Positions 10,967 through 19,381 are shown, numbered from the stretch's first letter. The stretch: 64,000 nt of DNA from Bacteroidales bacterium (GCA_021740645.1 JAIOZL010000028.1:1-64000), one strand, 5' to 3'. Numbers and translations are program-made. The notes: generated by a model from the letters alone, not told the origin.

Positions 10967-11083
10967 TTATAGTATACTTTTTGTTTCAATTATATCAAAA
11001 TCAGTAGCTCCATATCCATCATTTTCAAGATTCTCCAAAAGATTCTTCAATTCAACGGCAAACTTTGAATTATCATAATCGCA
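10967..11083 (-). pseudogene. Coding-like remnant after the NTF2-like stop
   Basis: In the same frame as the preceding gene, immediately after its stop codon, 38 codons stay open and read as a protein-like C-terminus (FAVELKNLLENLENDGYG, then TDFDIIETKSIL) before a stop at 10967. There is no start codon. It looks like the tail of a lost gene joined here by deletion or cassette exchange; read-through of the TAA is less likely. Identity is unknown. Confidence 0.4.
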
Positions 11084-11611
11084 TTATTCTTCTACTGGCT
11101 CTGGTTCATAATGAGATCCATGATAATGCACAATCTTCCAAACGCCATCTTCGTCTCGGCAAGTGAGGGTAATTGCCCCGGCAATACGTGCATGAACGCC
11201 TTCTTTTGTAATACTGTCCCACATGTAGACTATTGTTACTACCCCGGATTTAGGAGACAGAACAACTGTTTCAATGTTTTTTATCTCATGAATATAGGAA
11301 CTGTAGGCATGTTCATCATACGCCATCCATTTTGGCACAAGATGTGCCCAATCCACGTAATCGCTAGTCTCATGACCATCACTAATTAGATGAAAATCTT
11401 CAGTTTCAGTAAAAAGTGATAAAGCTTTTTCAGGATTGAAAGGAGGCTCCCAGCTTCTTAAGAATTCAGTAGCGATTGTTTCCAAATTCTTCTTGATTGC
11501 GTCATGTTCCAAAACTTCAGGGGAATCCTTTGGAATTAGGTGATTACAGCTGCATAGCAGAATTAATGTAAAAAGGGAATAGATCAATTTTGTTCTCATC
11601 ATAAAATTCAT
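11084..11611 (-). CDS. NTF2/SnoaL-like lipoprotein
   Basis: 175 residues. A short hydrophobic N-terminus ends in LLCSC, a lipobox, so the protein is probably lipid-anchored. The remainder resembles the NTF2/SnoaL fold: EFLRSWEPPFNPEKALSLF, SDGHETSDYVDW, then a C-terminal strand-rich part ending in VWKIVHYHGSHYEPEP. Function within that fold is highly variable and is not assigned. Starts at 11602 or 11599 are also possible. The gene is one of three minus-strand, AT-rich genes each followed by an attC-like palindrome. Confidence 0.7.
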   Translation of the reverse strand: MNFMMRTKLIYSLFTLILLCSCNHLIPKDSPEVLEHDAIKKNLETIATEFLRSWEPPFNPEKALSLFTETEDFHLISDGHETSDYVDWAHLVPKWMAYDEHAYSSYIHEIKNIETVVLSPKSGVVTIVYMWDSITKEGVHARIAGAITLTCRDEDGVWKIVHYHGSHYEPEPVEE

Positions 11612-11713
11612 TATTAGGTGTTATTAAAGTATAGATGACTTGATATCCAAAAATCTATAAACTAAATTTTCTTGGTAGACTTTGAATGCAAGTAGTTGGT
11701 CTCTTAATTAAAC

Positions 11714-11836
11714 ATAACGGTCCTCAGCTATGGCATGTAGCGGATTCCCTTGTTTTATGTTCTTTTGTAAAAGTAATTCCAATTTCGTTTTATTGTTAAA
11801 TATTACGCCACTAAATGCTATAGGTGATGTTAGGCA
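11714..11836 (-). repeat. attC-like palindrome B (downstream of HEPN gene)
   Basis: The plus-strand arm GCTATGGCATGTAGCGG (11727-11743) pairs imperfectly with CGCCACTAAATGCTATAGG (11806-11824). The outer boxes are ATAACG (11714-11719) and GTTAGGC (11829-11835). On the minus strand the first box is GCCTAAC, an exact match to the attC R'' consensus RYYYAAC, and it contains the stop codon of the HEPN gene. The far box is GTTATGT, close to GTTRRRY. Confidence 0.55.
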
Positions 11837-12507
11837 CCGATTTTTAATTCATTCATTAGTTTTTCAATATCGAAACTTCTAAATCTCGATTGATTTTTTA
11901 TCGTGTGATCTCCATTAAATCCATAAATATTGTTAAGGTACAACCATCCAATAATTTTAACAAATTCCCAACCTAGATTATATATATCTTGAAGTTCAAT
12001 GATTTTCACACTGATTTCTTTTGAAATTGCTTCATTATGAGCTAATATTTTGTCTCTCCAGATCTTAACTTTTTTTATTTTGGATGAAAGTGAATCAATT
12101 TTCTCTTGATAGTAAATTGCTAACTTTAAATTAAAACAATGTGAATTTTCTTGTTCAAGTAATTTTAATAGGTTCTCTGGAATTCCACATTTATTAAGTT
12201 GTTCAAATACATTTTGTGCTCTTGATGGAATTAAACTTTCATGATTCTTAGTTACAAAATTTAAAGCTGATTCTAAGCACCTAGTTTTATTTCTATCTGA
12301 ATGTTTGTCTAGTACCCTAGCAAGTGATATTATTGATTCATTTTTGGATATCTGTTGTATGTAACTGAAAGTCTTCTTAATAAAGTCTTCTTTGGAGTTA
12401 ATGTTTTTGGATTTTCTAGCTATAAGGTTGTAAACTAACAATGATTGTTCTGATTTGTACAAATCAGAAATTATTCCTTTCTCAATTATTTCTATTAGGT
12501 CTTTCAT
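11830..12507 (-). CDS. AbiU2-like HEPN protein
   Basis: A 225-residue, largely helical cytosolic protein. The stretch KIWRDKILAHNE contains R151 and H157 in an R-x5-H arrangement, the catalytic signature of HEPN RNases, and the RDKxLAH context matches the AbiU2-like branch of HEPN domains. Such proteins are often RNA-cleaving toxins or abortive-infection effectors, which is the likely but unproven role. No antitoxin-like partner is adjacent; each neighbour is separated by a palindrome. The N-terminal 120 residues were not recognised. The stop codon lies inside palindrome B. Confidence 0.65.
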   Translation of the reverse strand: MKDLIEIIEKGIISDLYKSEQSLLVYNLIARKSKNINSKEDFIKKTFSYIQQISKNESIISLARVLDKHSDRNKTRCLESALNFVTKNHESLIPSRAQNVFEQLNKCGIPENLLKLLEQENSHCFNLKLAIYYQEKIDSLSSKIKKVKIWRDKILAHNEAISKEISVKIIELQDIYNLGWEFVKIIGWLYLNNIYGFNGDHTIKNQSRFRSFDIEKLMNELKIGA

Positions 12508-12512
12508 AATTT

Positions 12513-12647
12513 CTGACTAACGTTTTATGGTATGGTGTCGTGCGGGATTACGAGGCGATTTCCTATCAGTTTACACCGACTTTTTTTACGTGCCACTAAC
12601 GTTCGAAAACCTCTGAAACCCGCATGCACTATACCATGTGTTGGCAG
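12513..12647 (-). repeat. attC-like palindrome C (between nuclease and HEPN genes)
   Basis: The plus-strand arm at 12527-12546 (begins ATGGTATGG, ends GTGCGGG) pairs with the arm at 12619-12637 (begins CCCGCATGC, ends ATACCAT), with bulges. Outer boxes are CTGACTAACG (12513-12522) and GTTGGCAG (12640-12647), which are themselves near-complementary. It fills nearly the whole gap between the two genes. On the minus strand it runs from a GCCAAC box to CGTTAGTC. Confidence 0.6.
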
Positions 12648-12654
12648 CTGGTTT

Positions 12655-14610
12655 TTATTCATCTTCAGGTTTTTTTTCAATATAAACTACTCTTTCCGCT
12701 ATTGTTTTTGGTTCAGTTCCATTTAGTGTTACCTCATATTCTTCTATTTTCTGTCTTGAAATTAGTTCTTCTATCGGAACTGGGTTTTTAAAGAACTGGT
12801 TAAAATTTTCTTCGAATGATTGAATAGAATTGTAATACTTAATTTCATTTACAGTCATTCCTTTATTTTTTTCTATTTTCACATTAGTCAATTTCCCTGA
12901 CTTGAAATATGATAGAAAAAGATAAAAGTCAGCAATAGGTATTTCATCAATTATTCTACCTGCAAAATGAGGGAAATTGAGAATTATTATTCTTTGAATT
13001 TTTGTCTGTCCTTTTTTACCAAGTATATGTTCAAATTTACCCCAGTTGTCCTCTATGAATTTTGCTTTTCGTGCAACTTGATTTTTTGCTTTTTTTATTG
13101 TTTGGTATGCACTATAAAAATCATCTGGGTCTAATGGATACATTGAACATTTAATTTCACCAATTACTATAGTGCTTTCTGTTTTAATTAATAAGTCTAT
13201 TTCTTCTTCAATACTAACGTTATTTTCATCCAAAAATGAAAATTTAGATTGTTCAATAACCTTGAATTTGGCAAATTCATTCGGCTTTTCATTTCTTAAA
13301 AAGTTTTTAATATAATCTTCAAATTTAAAGCCTCGTTCTGCTAAATCACATTTGCCTACTTCTAACCACTTGTCCACCAAATAGAGCATATTAGCTCTTT
13401 TTATGGATGAATGCGAAAAGAAATAATAATCATCTGCTTCATAAATTGAATAAAGAAATAAGTTATGTTTCTTATCTTTTTGAGTTAAAAGATTCAAAAA
13501 GATTGAGATTTGTTTTTCTGAATACTTAGATGTCTTTTTGAAGTAGTCTTTAAGTGTTGCTTTTTTTACTTTCGGATTGAAGCGTCTAAACTTGGCCAAA
13601 TCTTTAACTTCTGTATCATTGTATGTTGGCATTGGTAAAACCATAACAAAATCGCACAATGAAGAAAAGAGATTAACAAGGTCTAAAATTGACAAGTTAT
13701 CAAACTCAGAAATTTTTTCCGAGTGATAGAATGGATAATATGTGAGTATTGGTGCAGTATAATTAATGAAAGTATCGCTCGGATTTTTTGGCTTTGCTTG
13801 ATATAGTAATTTCAACTCACCGTCCTTTTCTTCAATTGATTTTATTATTTGAAAATGACGTGTCGTGTGATAGATTTTTTTGATTGATTTGTATTCTGCT
13901 GAATCAGTTTGTAATTCCATTTGAACAGCCCCAATATTCCTTATTAATCTTGTCAAAGCAGTATTGTCTAACATCAAATGGCGTTGATTAGATTTTAATT
14001 TAACCACTGAATTTTCATCCTTAATAATACCGCCTCGCCAAATTATTCTATCATAAGATTGTTTAATGGCGTTAAAAGTTGAGCCAACAAGAGTAATGTT
14101 TTTAATAACGTCTACTTGGGAAAGCTCATTTGTTGTTACTGCGTTTTCTTTGAACTTTACATAATTTAAATAGTTTAGATTAAGTGTTGCCGTTTCCATT
14201 GCACTGTCTATTAAGCCCCATACAGGTTCAGTGTTATTTTGAAATTCAGGTTTTTGAATATAGACATTTGCAGGCATATTACTGTCAAACGAACTACCGG
14301 AAAACAAGCTTTTCTTACTTTCTTCAGAAATAAGTAGTTCTGTTCTATTTAAGTCAGAAATTATTAAGTCAATAAAGTTCGATTTTGTTAAAGTAGATTG
14401 ACCAATAACTGTGTCAAGTGCTTTACAGATGTCTTTGAAGTAAGAATTGAAATAGTTTGAGTATTTAAAAATTGAATTGGAAATTTCATCAACTTCTAAA
14501 GTTTCTAATTCTTGTTTGTGTGTTTCAATCGCTTTTTCAAGGTCGTATTTTAAGGAGAATGGGTAAAAGCCTTCTATCCATAGAATTTTATCAATGATTT
14601 TTTCTGCCAT
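12655..14610 (-). CDS. PD-(D/E)XK nuclease-like protein
   Basis: A 651-residue AT-rich protein with no signal peptide. The C-terminal third shows a PD-(D/E)XK-type core: an upstream Glu in GFKFEDYI, then D472 in EEEIDLL, a hydrophobic strand, and E485/K487 in IGEIKCS, followed by a helix with QVARKAKF. This is the restriction-endonuclease-like fold arrangement. The N-terminal 430 residues are helical and were not recognised; they could be a sensor or DNA-binding region. Its setting next to a HEPN protein in an array of exchangeable cassettes suggests defence, but that is inference. Confidence 0.6.
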   Translation of the reverse strand: MAEKIIDKILWIEGFYPFSLKYDLEKAIETHKQELETLEVDEISNSIFKYSNYFNSYFKDICKALDTVIGQSTLTKSNFIDLIISDLNRTELLISEESKKSLFSGSSFDSNMPANVYIQKPEFQNNTEPVWGLIDSAMETATLNLNYLNYVKFKENAVTTNELSQVDVIKNITLVGSTFNAIKQSYDRIIWRGGIIKDENSVVKLKSNQRHLMLDNTALTRLIRNIGAVQMELQTDSAEYKSIKKIYHTTRHFQIIKSIEEKDGELKLLYQAKPKNPSDTFINYTAPILTYYPFYHSEKISEFDNLSILDLVNLFSSLCDFVMVLPMPTYNDTEVKDLAKFRRFNPKVKKATLKDYFKKTSKYSEKQISIFLNLLTQKDKKHNLFLYSIYEADDYYFFSHSSIKRANMLYLVDKWLEVGKCDLAERGFKFEDYIKNFLRNEKPNEFAKFKVIEQSKFSFLDENNVSIEEEIDLLIKTESTIVIGEIKCSMYPLDPDDFYSAYQTIKKAKNQVARKAKFIEDNWGKFEHILGKKGQTKIQRIIILNFPHFAGRIIDEIPIADFYLFLSYFKSGKLTNVKIEKNKGMTVNEIKYYNSIQSFEENFNQFFKNPVPIEELISRQKIEEYEVTLNGTEPKTIAERVVYIEKKPEDE

Positions 14611-14933
14611 ATTTTAATCAGGTTTCTCTTTGATTATTTGGGTCTGTCTAACTTGCTGCCAACTTATGTATATCGCTAAATATCCCAAATTTTTCATCGC
14701 TTTAACAATTCTATTAATCATCCACCAAACAAAACAATCGTTACCCCCTTTGTTATATATTGCTAATATTTGCAAAAAGTTTTGTGGTTTATATTATCCT
14801 ATAACAATAGCCACAGCGCCTGTTCATAGTATTTTCTATTTGGTCTGATGTGATTTTGTTTTTGTGCCTTACAAATCTAAAAAATATTTTCATTCGGGTG
14901 AGGCATCAAATAAAATTTTATTAAGGTTGCCAA
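14611..14933. other. Spacer right of the cassette array
   Basis: An AT-rich stretch with no credible gene. At 14641-14680 it contains two half-site boxes, GTCTAAC (14646-14652) and TGCCAAC (14657-14663); on the minus strand the first is GTTAGAC, an exact GTTRRRY. No partner arm was found, so this may be the array boundary or a decayed palindrome. No integrase gene lies here. Confidence 0.5.
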
Positions 14934-15023
14934 AGATTCACAGGTTATTCATTAAAATTAAAACAACCTCTTGTTTGCCATATGGCGGGCCACAGCTTAA
15001 TCTGTGAATCTGTGGCCATTTTT
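14934..15023 (+). promoter_or_regulatory. Mutually exclusive hairpins, attenuator-like
   Basis: AGATTCACAG (14934-14943) can pair perfectly with CTGTGAATCT (15002-15011). Alternatively GGCCACAG (14988-14995) pairs with CTGTGGCC (15010-15017), which is followed by ATTTTT. The two 3' arms overlap, so forming one hairpin blocks the other: the logic of a transcription attenuator upstream of the 55-residue protein and DUF302 genes. A GGTTATTCATT direct repeat (14943-14953 and 15043-15053) brackets most of it, so a mobile-repeat origin is also possible. Confidence 0.4.
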
Positions 15024-15066
15024 AAAGCCAAAATATCTTCCTGGTTATTCATTCAGGATATATGAT

Positions 15067-15074
15067 TAATTTTG
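15067..15074 (+). promoter_or_regulatory. Bacteroidota -7 box
   Basis: TAATTTTG matches TAnnTTTG only four bases before the ATG at 15079. If used, the transcript would be leaderless or nearly so. Confidence 0.4.
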
Positions 15075-15078
15075 TGGC

Positions 15079-15246
15079 ATGAAAAAAGCGGATAAACTGA
15101 AACGGCAACGTTACGAGATCAGTATGAAGATCATTGAACTGGAAGCCAAAGCCAATATAAAAAAACTGCACACCAACGAGCTAAAAGAACTGGAAATTCT
15201 CAAGCAAAAAAAGGCGGAATTAACGGAACGATTAACCCAATTATAA
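15079..15246 (+). CDS. Small basic coiled-coil protein
   Basis: 55 residues, almost entirely helical and Lys/Glu/Leu-rich, with heptad-like leucines (KIIELEAKANIKKL, ELKELEILKQKKAEL). It lies 16 bases before the DUF302 gene in the same direction, suggesting an operon. Initiation at 15079 is right beside a -7 box; an internal ATG at 15124 is an alternative. No family was recognised. A short coiled coil beside DUF302 could be a partner or a spurious frame; codon composition resembles that of the next gene. Confidence 0.55.
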   Translation: MKKADKLKRQRYEISMKIIELEAKANIKKLHTNELKELEILKQKKAELTERLTQL

Positions 15247-15262
15247 ATTAAATTTTAAAGCC

Positions 15263-15649
15263 ATGGAATACTACATCAGCAAAACCATTTCAGAAGACTT
15301 TGAAAAAGCTATTGAGCATGTTACCGAACTTCTGGCGGAAGAAGGTTTCGGCATCATGACCGAAATTGATGTCCGCGCAACCCTCAAGAAAAAACTGGAT
15401 GTGGATTTTAAAAAATACATCATCCTTGGGGCCTGCAATCCGAACCTGGCCCTACGGGCATTCCAGGCAGATGATAAAATTGGCACCCTCCTGCCCTGCA
15501 ATGTGATTGTGATCGACCAGGGCGATGGCCAAACGGAGGTGGCTGCCATGAATGCCTCCACCCTCATGAACCAGATTGGCAATCCTGAATTAAATGTACT
15601 GGCCCTCGAAGCGACCAAACGATTGAAACGGGTAATGGATAAACTTTAA
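15263..15649 (+). CDS. DUF302 domain protein
   Basis: A 128-residue cytosolic protein matching DUF302 over its whole length: EYYISKTISEDFEKAIEHV, then AEEGFGIMTEIDV, the LGACNPNLA motif, LLPCNVIVI, and a C-terminal helix. DUF302 proteins are small alpha/beta proteins of unknown biochemical role; the conserved Cys in GACNP and LLPCN suggest redox or metal/sulfur chemistry. It converges with the MEMO-AMMECR1 gene with five bases between stops. Confidence 0.9.
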   Translation: MEYYISKTISEDFEKAIEHVTELLAEEGFGIMTEIDVRATLKKKLDVDFKKYIILGACNPNLALRAFQADDKIGTLLPCNVIVIDQGDGQTEVAAMNASTLMNQIGNPELNVLALEATKRLKRVMDKL

Positions 15650-15654
15650 GCTGC

Positions 15655-17169
15655 CTATTCACCAAAGACCAGGGCTTCGTAGGTAAAGAGGTCGGCTTCT
15701 TTCCATCCGTACCAGCCAATGCCAGCCTTATCGCGGGCACAATGCCCCAGGAATTCTTCCAGCCCCCAGCCGGTCTCCGTGGCCACCTGCGGTAAAAACG
15801 TGCCGGTCCGGTATCCCTTTTTGATGTATATCCCATGTTTACCCAATTCAATCTCAGCCACATCTTTAATTTGTTTTAATGGGGTAAGTATGGATATTTC
15901 GAGGATGAGCCCCGGCAGTTCCTTTGAGGTTACGGGCGGAAAGCGGCTGTCCTGGGTGGCAGCAGCAATGGCCATATGTTGAATAACTTTAACAAGTGGC
16001 TCTTCGGATGAAAACAGACCAATACAACCCCTCAACTGATGATTCTTTTTGAGGGTAACAAAAGCACCGCATGGGGTTTGAAGATTTTTTGAATAATCTC
16101 CGGCATTGAGCATAGGGATATCGCCCGTCTTGAGGTAGGCCTCGATAGTGTTTCGGGCGATTTTAAGAAGTTGGCCTTTCTCTTCGGCATTTAGTTTAAA
16201 GCCTGTCTTTTCGTTTTGTGCCCGAAAAACAGCGATGGAGTGATAACCCACTACCCTCGTTTTATCTCCCATGGCCTTATCCCCTGAATTTTCGTACAGG
16301 ATCTTATTATAAGTATATTCCGGCTGATCGTAGGTTAAATATAAAAGCGTAAGCAGGGAGGTCCAACCGCAAGCCCTTGTGGAAAGATTATCAATGTTGT
16401 TGTTTTTGGTATCATTGATTATCTGCATCAGCGACTCAGGTGAATTTGAAACCACCGCCATTGCCGTTAAGGAATCCAAAAGTTGCGCATCGTTACAGGC
16501 GGGGTAATGAGAGAAATCGGAACTGATCACGAATAAATTCCTTTCATTAAAATAGGGCAAAAGGGCCTGGGCTATCTTTTTGCATTCAGTGGCGGTTTGG
16601 GTACCAATGACAATGGGAACAATTTTTAGTCCTTCCCCTGCCAGGTATTGCAAAAAAGGGAGTTGTACTTCGATGCTGTGCTCGTTAATGTGCGCCTTCG
16701 GGACATAAGAGAATTCTTTATGCTTGCGGATCAGGTCGCGGGTTATTTCCTGGTTTACTTCCACCCTGCCCAAAGGTGTGATGTAATCACCCAGGCTGTA
16801 TATGGAGGCTCCTCGATAATAGGCCCGGTGGCTCGAGGCGAGAATAAAAACATTGTCGTATCCCCGGGAGAAATCAACCTGGCTGTAAGCCGAAGTAGCC
16901 ACATTCCCTGAATACACATAACCGGCATGGGGCGCAATGATGGCGGCTACTTTATTTTTGTTCACCGAACGGTAGGGGGCAAATAAGGCGGCTAAATCCT
17001 TTTTTAGCTGGATTGGGTCAGCGGCATAAAACTGGCCAGCAACGGCTGCCTGGCGGTCAATTTTATCTAAAGCAGCACTTTGTTCTGGTACATATTTTTG
17101 GGCCTGCCCATTAGAATAAAAGGCATTGATAAAAAAAATTATACTAAGGACATAGTTAAAACCAGTCAT
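15655..17169 (-). CDS. Exported MEMO1-AMMECR1 fusion (AmmeMemoRadiSam proteins B and A)
   Basis: 504 residues from the ATG at 17169. Residues 1-23 form a signal peptide (ending GQAQ). Residues about 38-300 are a Memo domain, related to class III non-haem iron dioxygenases: VAGQFYAADP, H81 in APHAGYVYSG, H114 in SSHRAYY, EHSIEVQLPF, SSDFSHYP and C267 in RACGW. H81, H114 and C267 correspond in context to the iron ligands reported for human MEMO1. Residues about 325-504 are an AMMECR1 domain with its hallmark LRGCIG (379-384). A longer reading frame to 17289 overlaps the divergent gene and was rejected. Role unknown. Confidence 0.88.
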   Translation of the reverse strand: MTGFNYVLSIIFFINAFYSNGQAQKYVPEQSAALDKIDRQAAVAGQFYAADPIQLKKDLAALFAPYRSVNKNKVAAIIAPHAGYVYSGNVATSAYSQVDFSRGYDNVFILASSHRAYYRGASIYSLGDYITPLGRVEVNQEITRDLIRKHKEFSYVPKAHINEHSIEVQLPFLQYLAGEGLKIVPIVIGTQTATECKKIAQALLPYFNERNLFVISSDFSHYPACNDAQLLDSLTAMAVVSNSPESLMQIINDTKNNNIDNLSTRACGWTSLLTLLYLTYDQPEYTYNKILYENSGDKAMGDKTRVVGYHSIAVFRAQNEKTGFKLNAEEKGQLLKIARNTIEAYLKTGDIPMLNAGDYSKNLQTPCGAFVTLKKNHQLRGCIGLFSSEEPLVKVIQHMAIAAATQDSRFPPVTSKELPGLILEISILTPLKQIKDVAEIELGKHGIYIKKGYRTGTFLPQVATETGWGLEEFLGHCARDKAGIGWYGWKEADLFTYEALVFGE

Positions 17170-17205
17170 ATTATTTAATTTCGTAGAATTCAAATTTGAT
17201 TTTAA

Positions 17206-17213
17206 CAAATTTA
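17206..17213 (-). promoter_or_regulatory. Bacteroidota -7 box for MEMO-AMMECR1 gene
   Basis: The minus strand reads TAAATTTG, 37 bases upstream of the ATG at 17169; this supports the shorter start. The divergent gene starts only five bases away at 17218. Confidence 0.5.
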
Positions 17214-17217
17214 GTAA

Positions 17218-19356
17218 ATGTCGCTTAAAAACGAAAACAATATTAAGTTTTCCATCTTCCTCGTAGGCTTTACTACGCTTGTTACTCAAATCATCCTCCT
17301 GAGGTATTTCCTGATGATTTTTAGTGGCAACGAACTGGTGATAGGTATTATACTGTCGAACTGGATGCTGATCACTGCATTGGGAGCCTATCTTGGAAAA
17401 AAGATAAATCTCTATCCAAACAAGACCGGTACGCTGGTTTTATCCCATCTTCTGCTGGGAATACTACCCCTGTTAATGGCCCTGGCTATATTTTACCTGC
17501 GAAACATTGTTTTTCCACCAGGCAGGACCATTAATCTTATAGAAATTTATGTAAGCTCCCTGTTTCTTTTATTGCCCTTTTGTTTGGTTTCCGGAGCCTT
17601 ATTCACTTTGTTAAGCTATCACTTATCAGAAATTTTTAAAACAGATAAAATAAACCAGGTATATGCCCTGGAAGCTATTGGTGGCATAGTAGGGGGACTT
17701 CTCTTTAACTTTTTTTTCATTTTTGTTTTTAGCCCTTTCTTTGCCCTGAAGCTTTTATTGGTGCTTAACTTTATTGCAGCGGTGGTCATTTCTTTCGGAC
17801 TGAACAATAATTTAACACCCCGCGTGCTGGGATTACTGGCGATTATCTCTGCAGGGTTTATCCTTACCCTTGACTTAAATGATGCGGCTTTCGAAAAGCT
17901 ATTTATCAATCAGCGGGTAATGGAAGCGGAGGATACGCCCTATGGGAATATTGTGGTGACTGAATCGGGAGGACAGTATAATTTTTTTGAAAACGGGATT
18001 TTCCTGTTCTCGACAGATAATGTAATAGCTAATGAAGAGAATGTTCATTATGCTATGTTGCAACATCCCTCCCCTGAAAATGTATTGTTGATATCCGGCG
18101 GAATATCAGGGACAATAGAAGAAATTTTAAAGTATAATGTCAAATCGGTTGATTACCTTGAGTTGGATCCCGCGTTGGTCAGTCTTGGAAACAAATATTC
18201 GCTTAATACCACCAGCTTTAAGAAAGTTCAGATCGTTAACCAGGATGCCCGTTTATTTTTAAAAACAATTGACAAAACCTATGATGTGGTGCTGATCAAT
18301 CTTCCAGACCCTGCAGGGGCACAAATAAACAGGTATTATACCATTGAATTTTTCGAGGAGCTTAAGCAAAAATGTTCAGGGTCTGCGGTGGTCTCAATTA
18401 GTTTATCATCCTCAGGAAATTACCTGAGTTCGATTGACCTGCAAGTACACCGTGCAATTTTTTCTACTTTAAAATTTATGTTTGAAAATGTGATTATCGT
18501 ACCGGGCATGCGAAATTACTTTATCGCTTCAGATGGCATGGTTACTTCAGATATAGAAAGCCTTACACGGATTAAAAAAATATCTACTGCCTATGTCAAC
18601 CAGTATTACCTGGAAGATGAGCTGATATCGGAAAGGAGGCAAAAAATAGAAAAGGAAATTGGGGATGAAGTGTTGATCAATTATGATTTTTACCCCGTGG
18701 TTTACTACCTTGAAATGAAACAATGGATAAGTAAATTTAATATCAACCTCTTACTCACAGCAGGGATTTTCCTGCTCCTTCTCGTCGTGGTTTTACCACG
18801 ACTAAACATTATCAATATAGGCCTATTCACTACAGGCTTTAGTTCTACTTCAATGGAATTGATCCTCATTTTTGCCTTCCAGGTGGTTTATGGCTACGCC
18901 TATTTTATGGTTGGCGTATTTATTATGATATTTATGATTGGCCTGGCATTGGGTTCGCTGATTGTGTATAAGAGGGTAATTATACATCCAAGAAATTATA
19001 GTTTTATCCAGTATCTCATTGGAATACTTTCGGTATTCACCCCTTTGATATTAGTAAGTATAAAAAACAACCAGCCCCTTGCCATCGTAATTCATATTAT
19101 TTTCATTGTATTGATCATGGCCTTTGGGCTTTTAACCGGATTGCAATTTACACTGGGAACCCGGCTACAAAATTTGTCAGTTACTAAAGTTGCATCCACT
19201 GCGTATAGTTCAGATCTGCTTGGTGCTGCCATTGGAGCATTATTGGTTTCGGCAGTCCTGGTGCCATTTTTTGGATTGATTAAAGTTTGTTTAATTATAG
19301 GAATATTAAATTTTATTGTGGGGTTAGTTATTCTGGTGAGGGTAAGAAACAGATAA
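17218..19356 (+). CDS. Membrane protein with spermidine-synthase-like domain
   Basis: 712 residues. An N-terminal block of about seven hydrophobic segments (residues 10-215), a soluble Rossmann domain (about 225-480) and a C-terminal membrane block (about 500-710). The soluble domain has the spermidine/spermine synthase layout: LLISGGISGTIEEIL, the acidic YLELDP, the NQDARLFL segment, and NLPDPAGAQ. It is a known but uncharacterised fusion class, often called fused MFS/spermidine synthase. The substrate may be a membrane-embedded or periplasmic acceptor. It is 25 bases upstream of the radical SAM gene and divergent from MEMO-AMMECR1, a frequent companion set. Confidence 0.85.
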   Translation: MSLKNENNIKFSIFLVGFTTLVTQIILLRYFLMIFSGNELVIGIILSNWMLITALGAYLGKKINLYPNKTGTLVLSHLLLGILPLLMALAIFYLRNIVFPPGRTINLIEIYVSSLFLLLPFCLVSGALFTLLSYHLSEIFKTDKINQVYALEAIGGIVGGLLFNFFFIFVFSPFFALKLLLVLNFIAAVVISFGLNNNLTPRVLGLLAIISAGFILTLDLNDAAFEKLFINQRVMEAEDTPYGNIVVTESGGQYNFFENGIFLFSTDNVIANEENVHYAMLQHPSPENVLLISGGISGTIEEILKYNVKSVDYLELDPALVSLGNKYSLNTTSFKKVQIVNQDARLFLKTIDKTYDVVLINLPDPAGAQINRYYTIEFFEELKQKCSGSAVVSISLSSSGNYLSSIDLQVHRAIFSTLKFMFENVIIVPGMRNYFIASDGMVTSDIESLTRIKKISTAYVNQYYLEDELISERRQKIEKEIGDEVLINYDFYPVVYYLEMKQWISKFNINLLLTAGIFLLLLVVVLPRLNIINIGLFTTGFSSTSMELILIFAFQVVYGYAYFMVGVFIMIFMIGLALGSLIVYKRVIIHPRNYSFIQYLIGILSVFTPLILVSIKNNQPLAIVIHIIFIVLIMAFGLLTGLQFTLGTRLQNLSVTKVASTAYSSDLLGAAIGALLVSAVLVPFFGLIKVCLIIGILNFIVGLVILVRVRNR

Positions 19357-19381
19357 CGCATATTCATCCTTTTATTATTAC

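Noticed and set aside
11603-11713. Possible promoter or RNA gene between NTF2-like gene and palindrome B
   Set aside because: Only weak partial matches to TAnnTTTG were seen and no stable structure.
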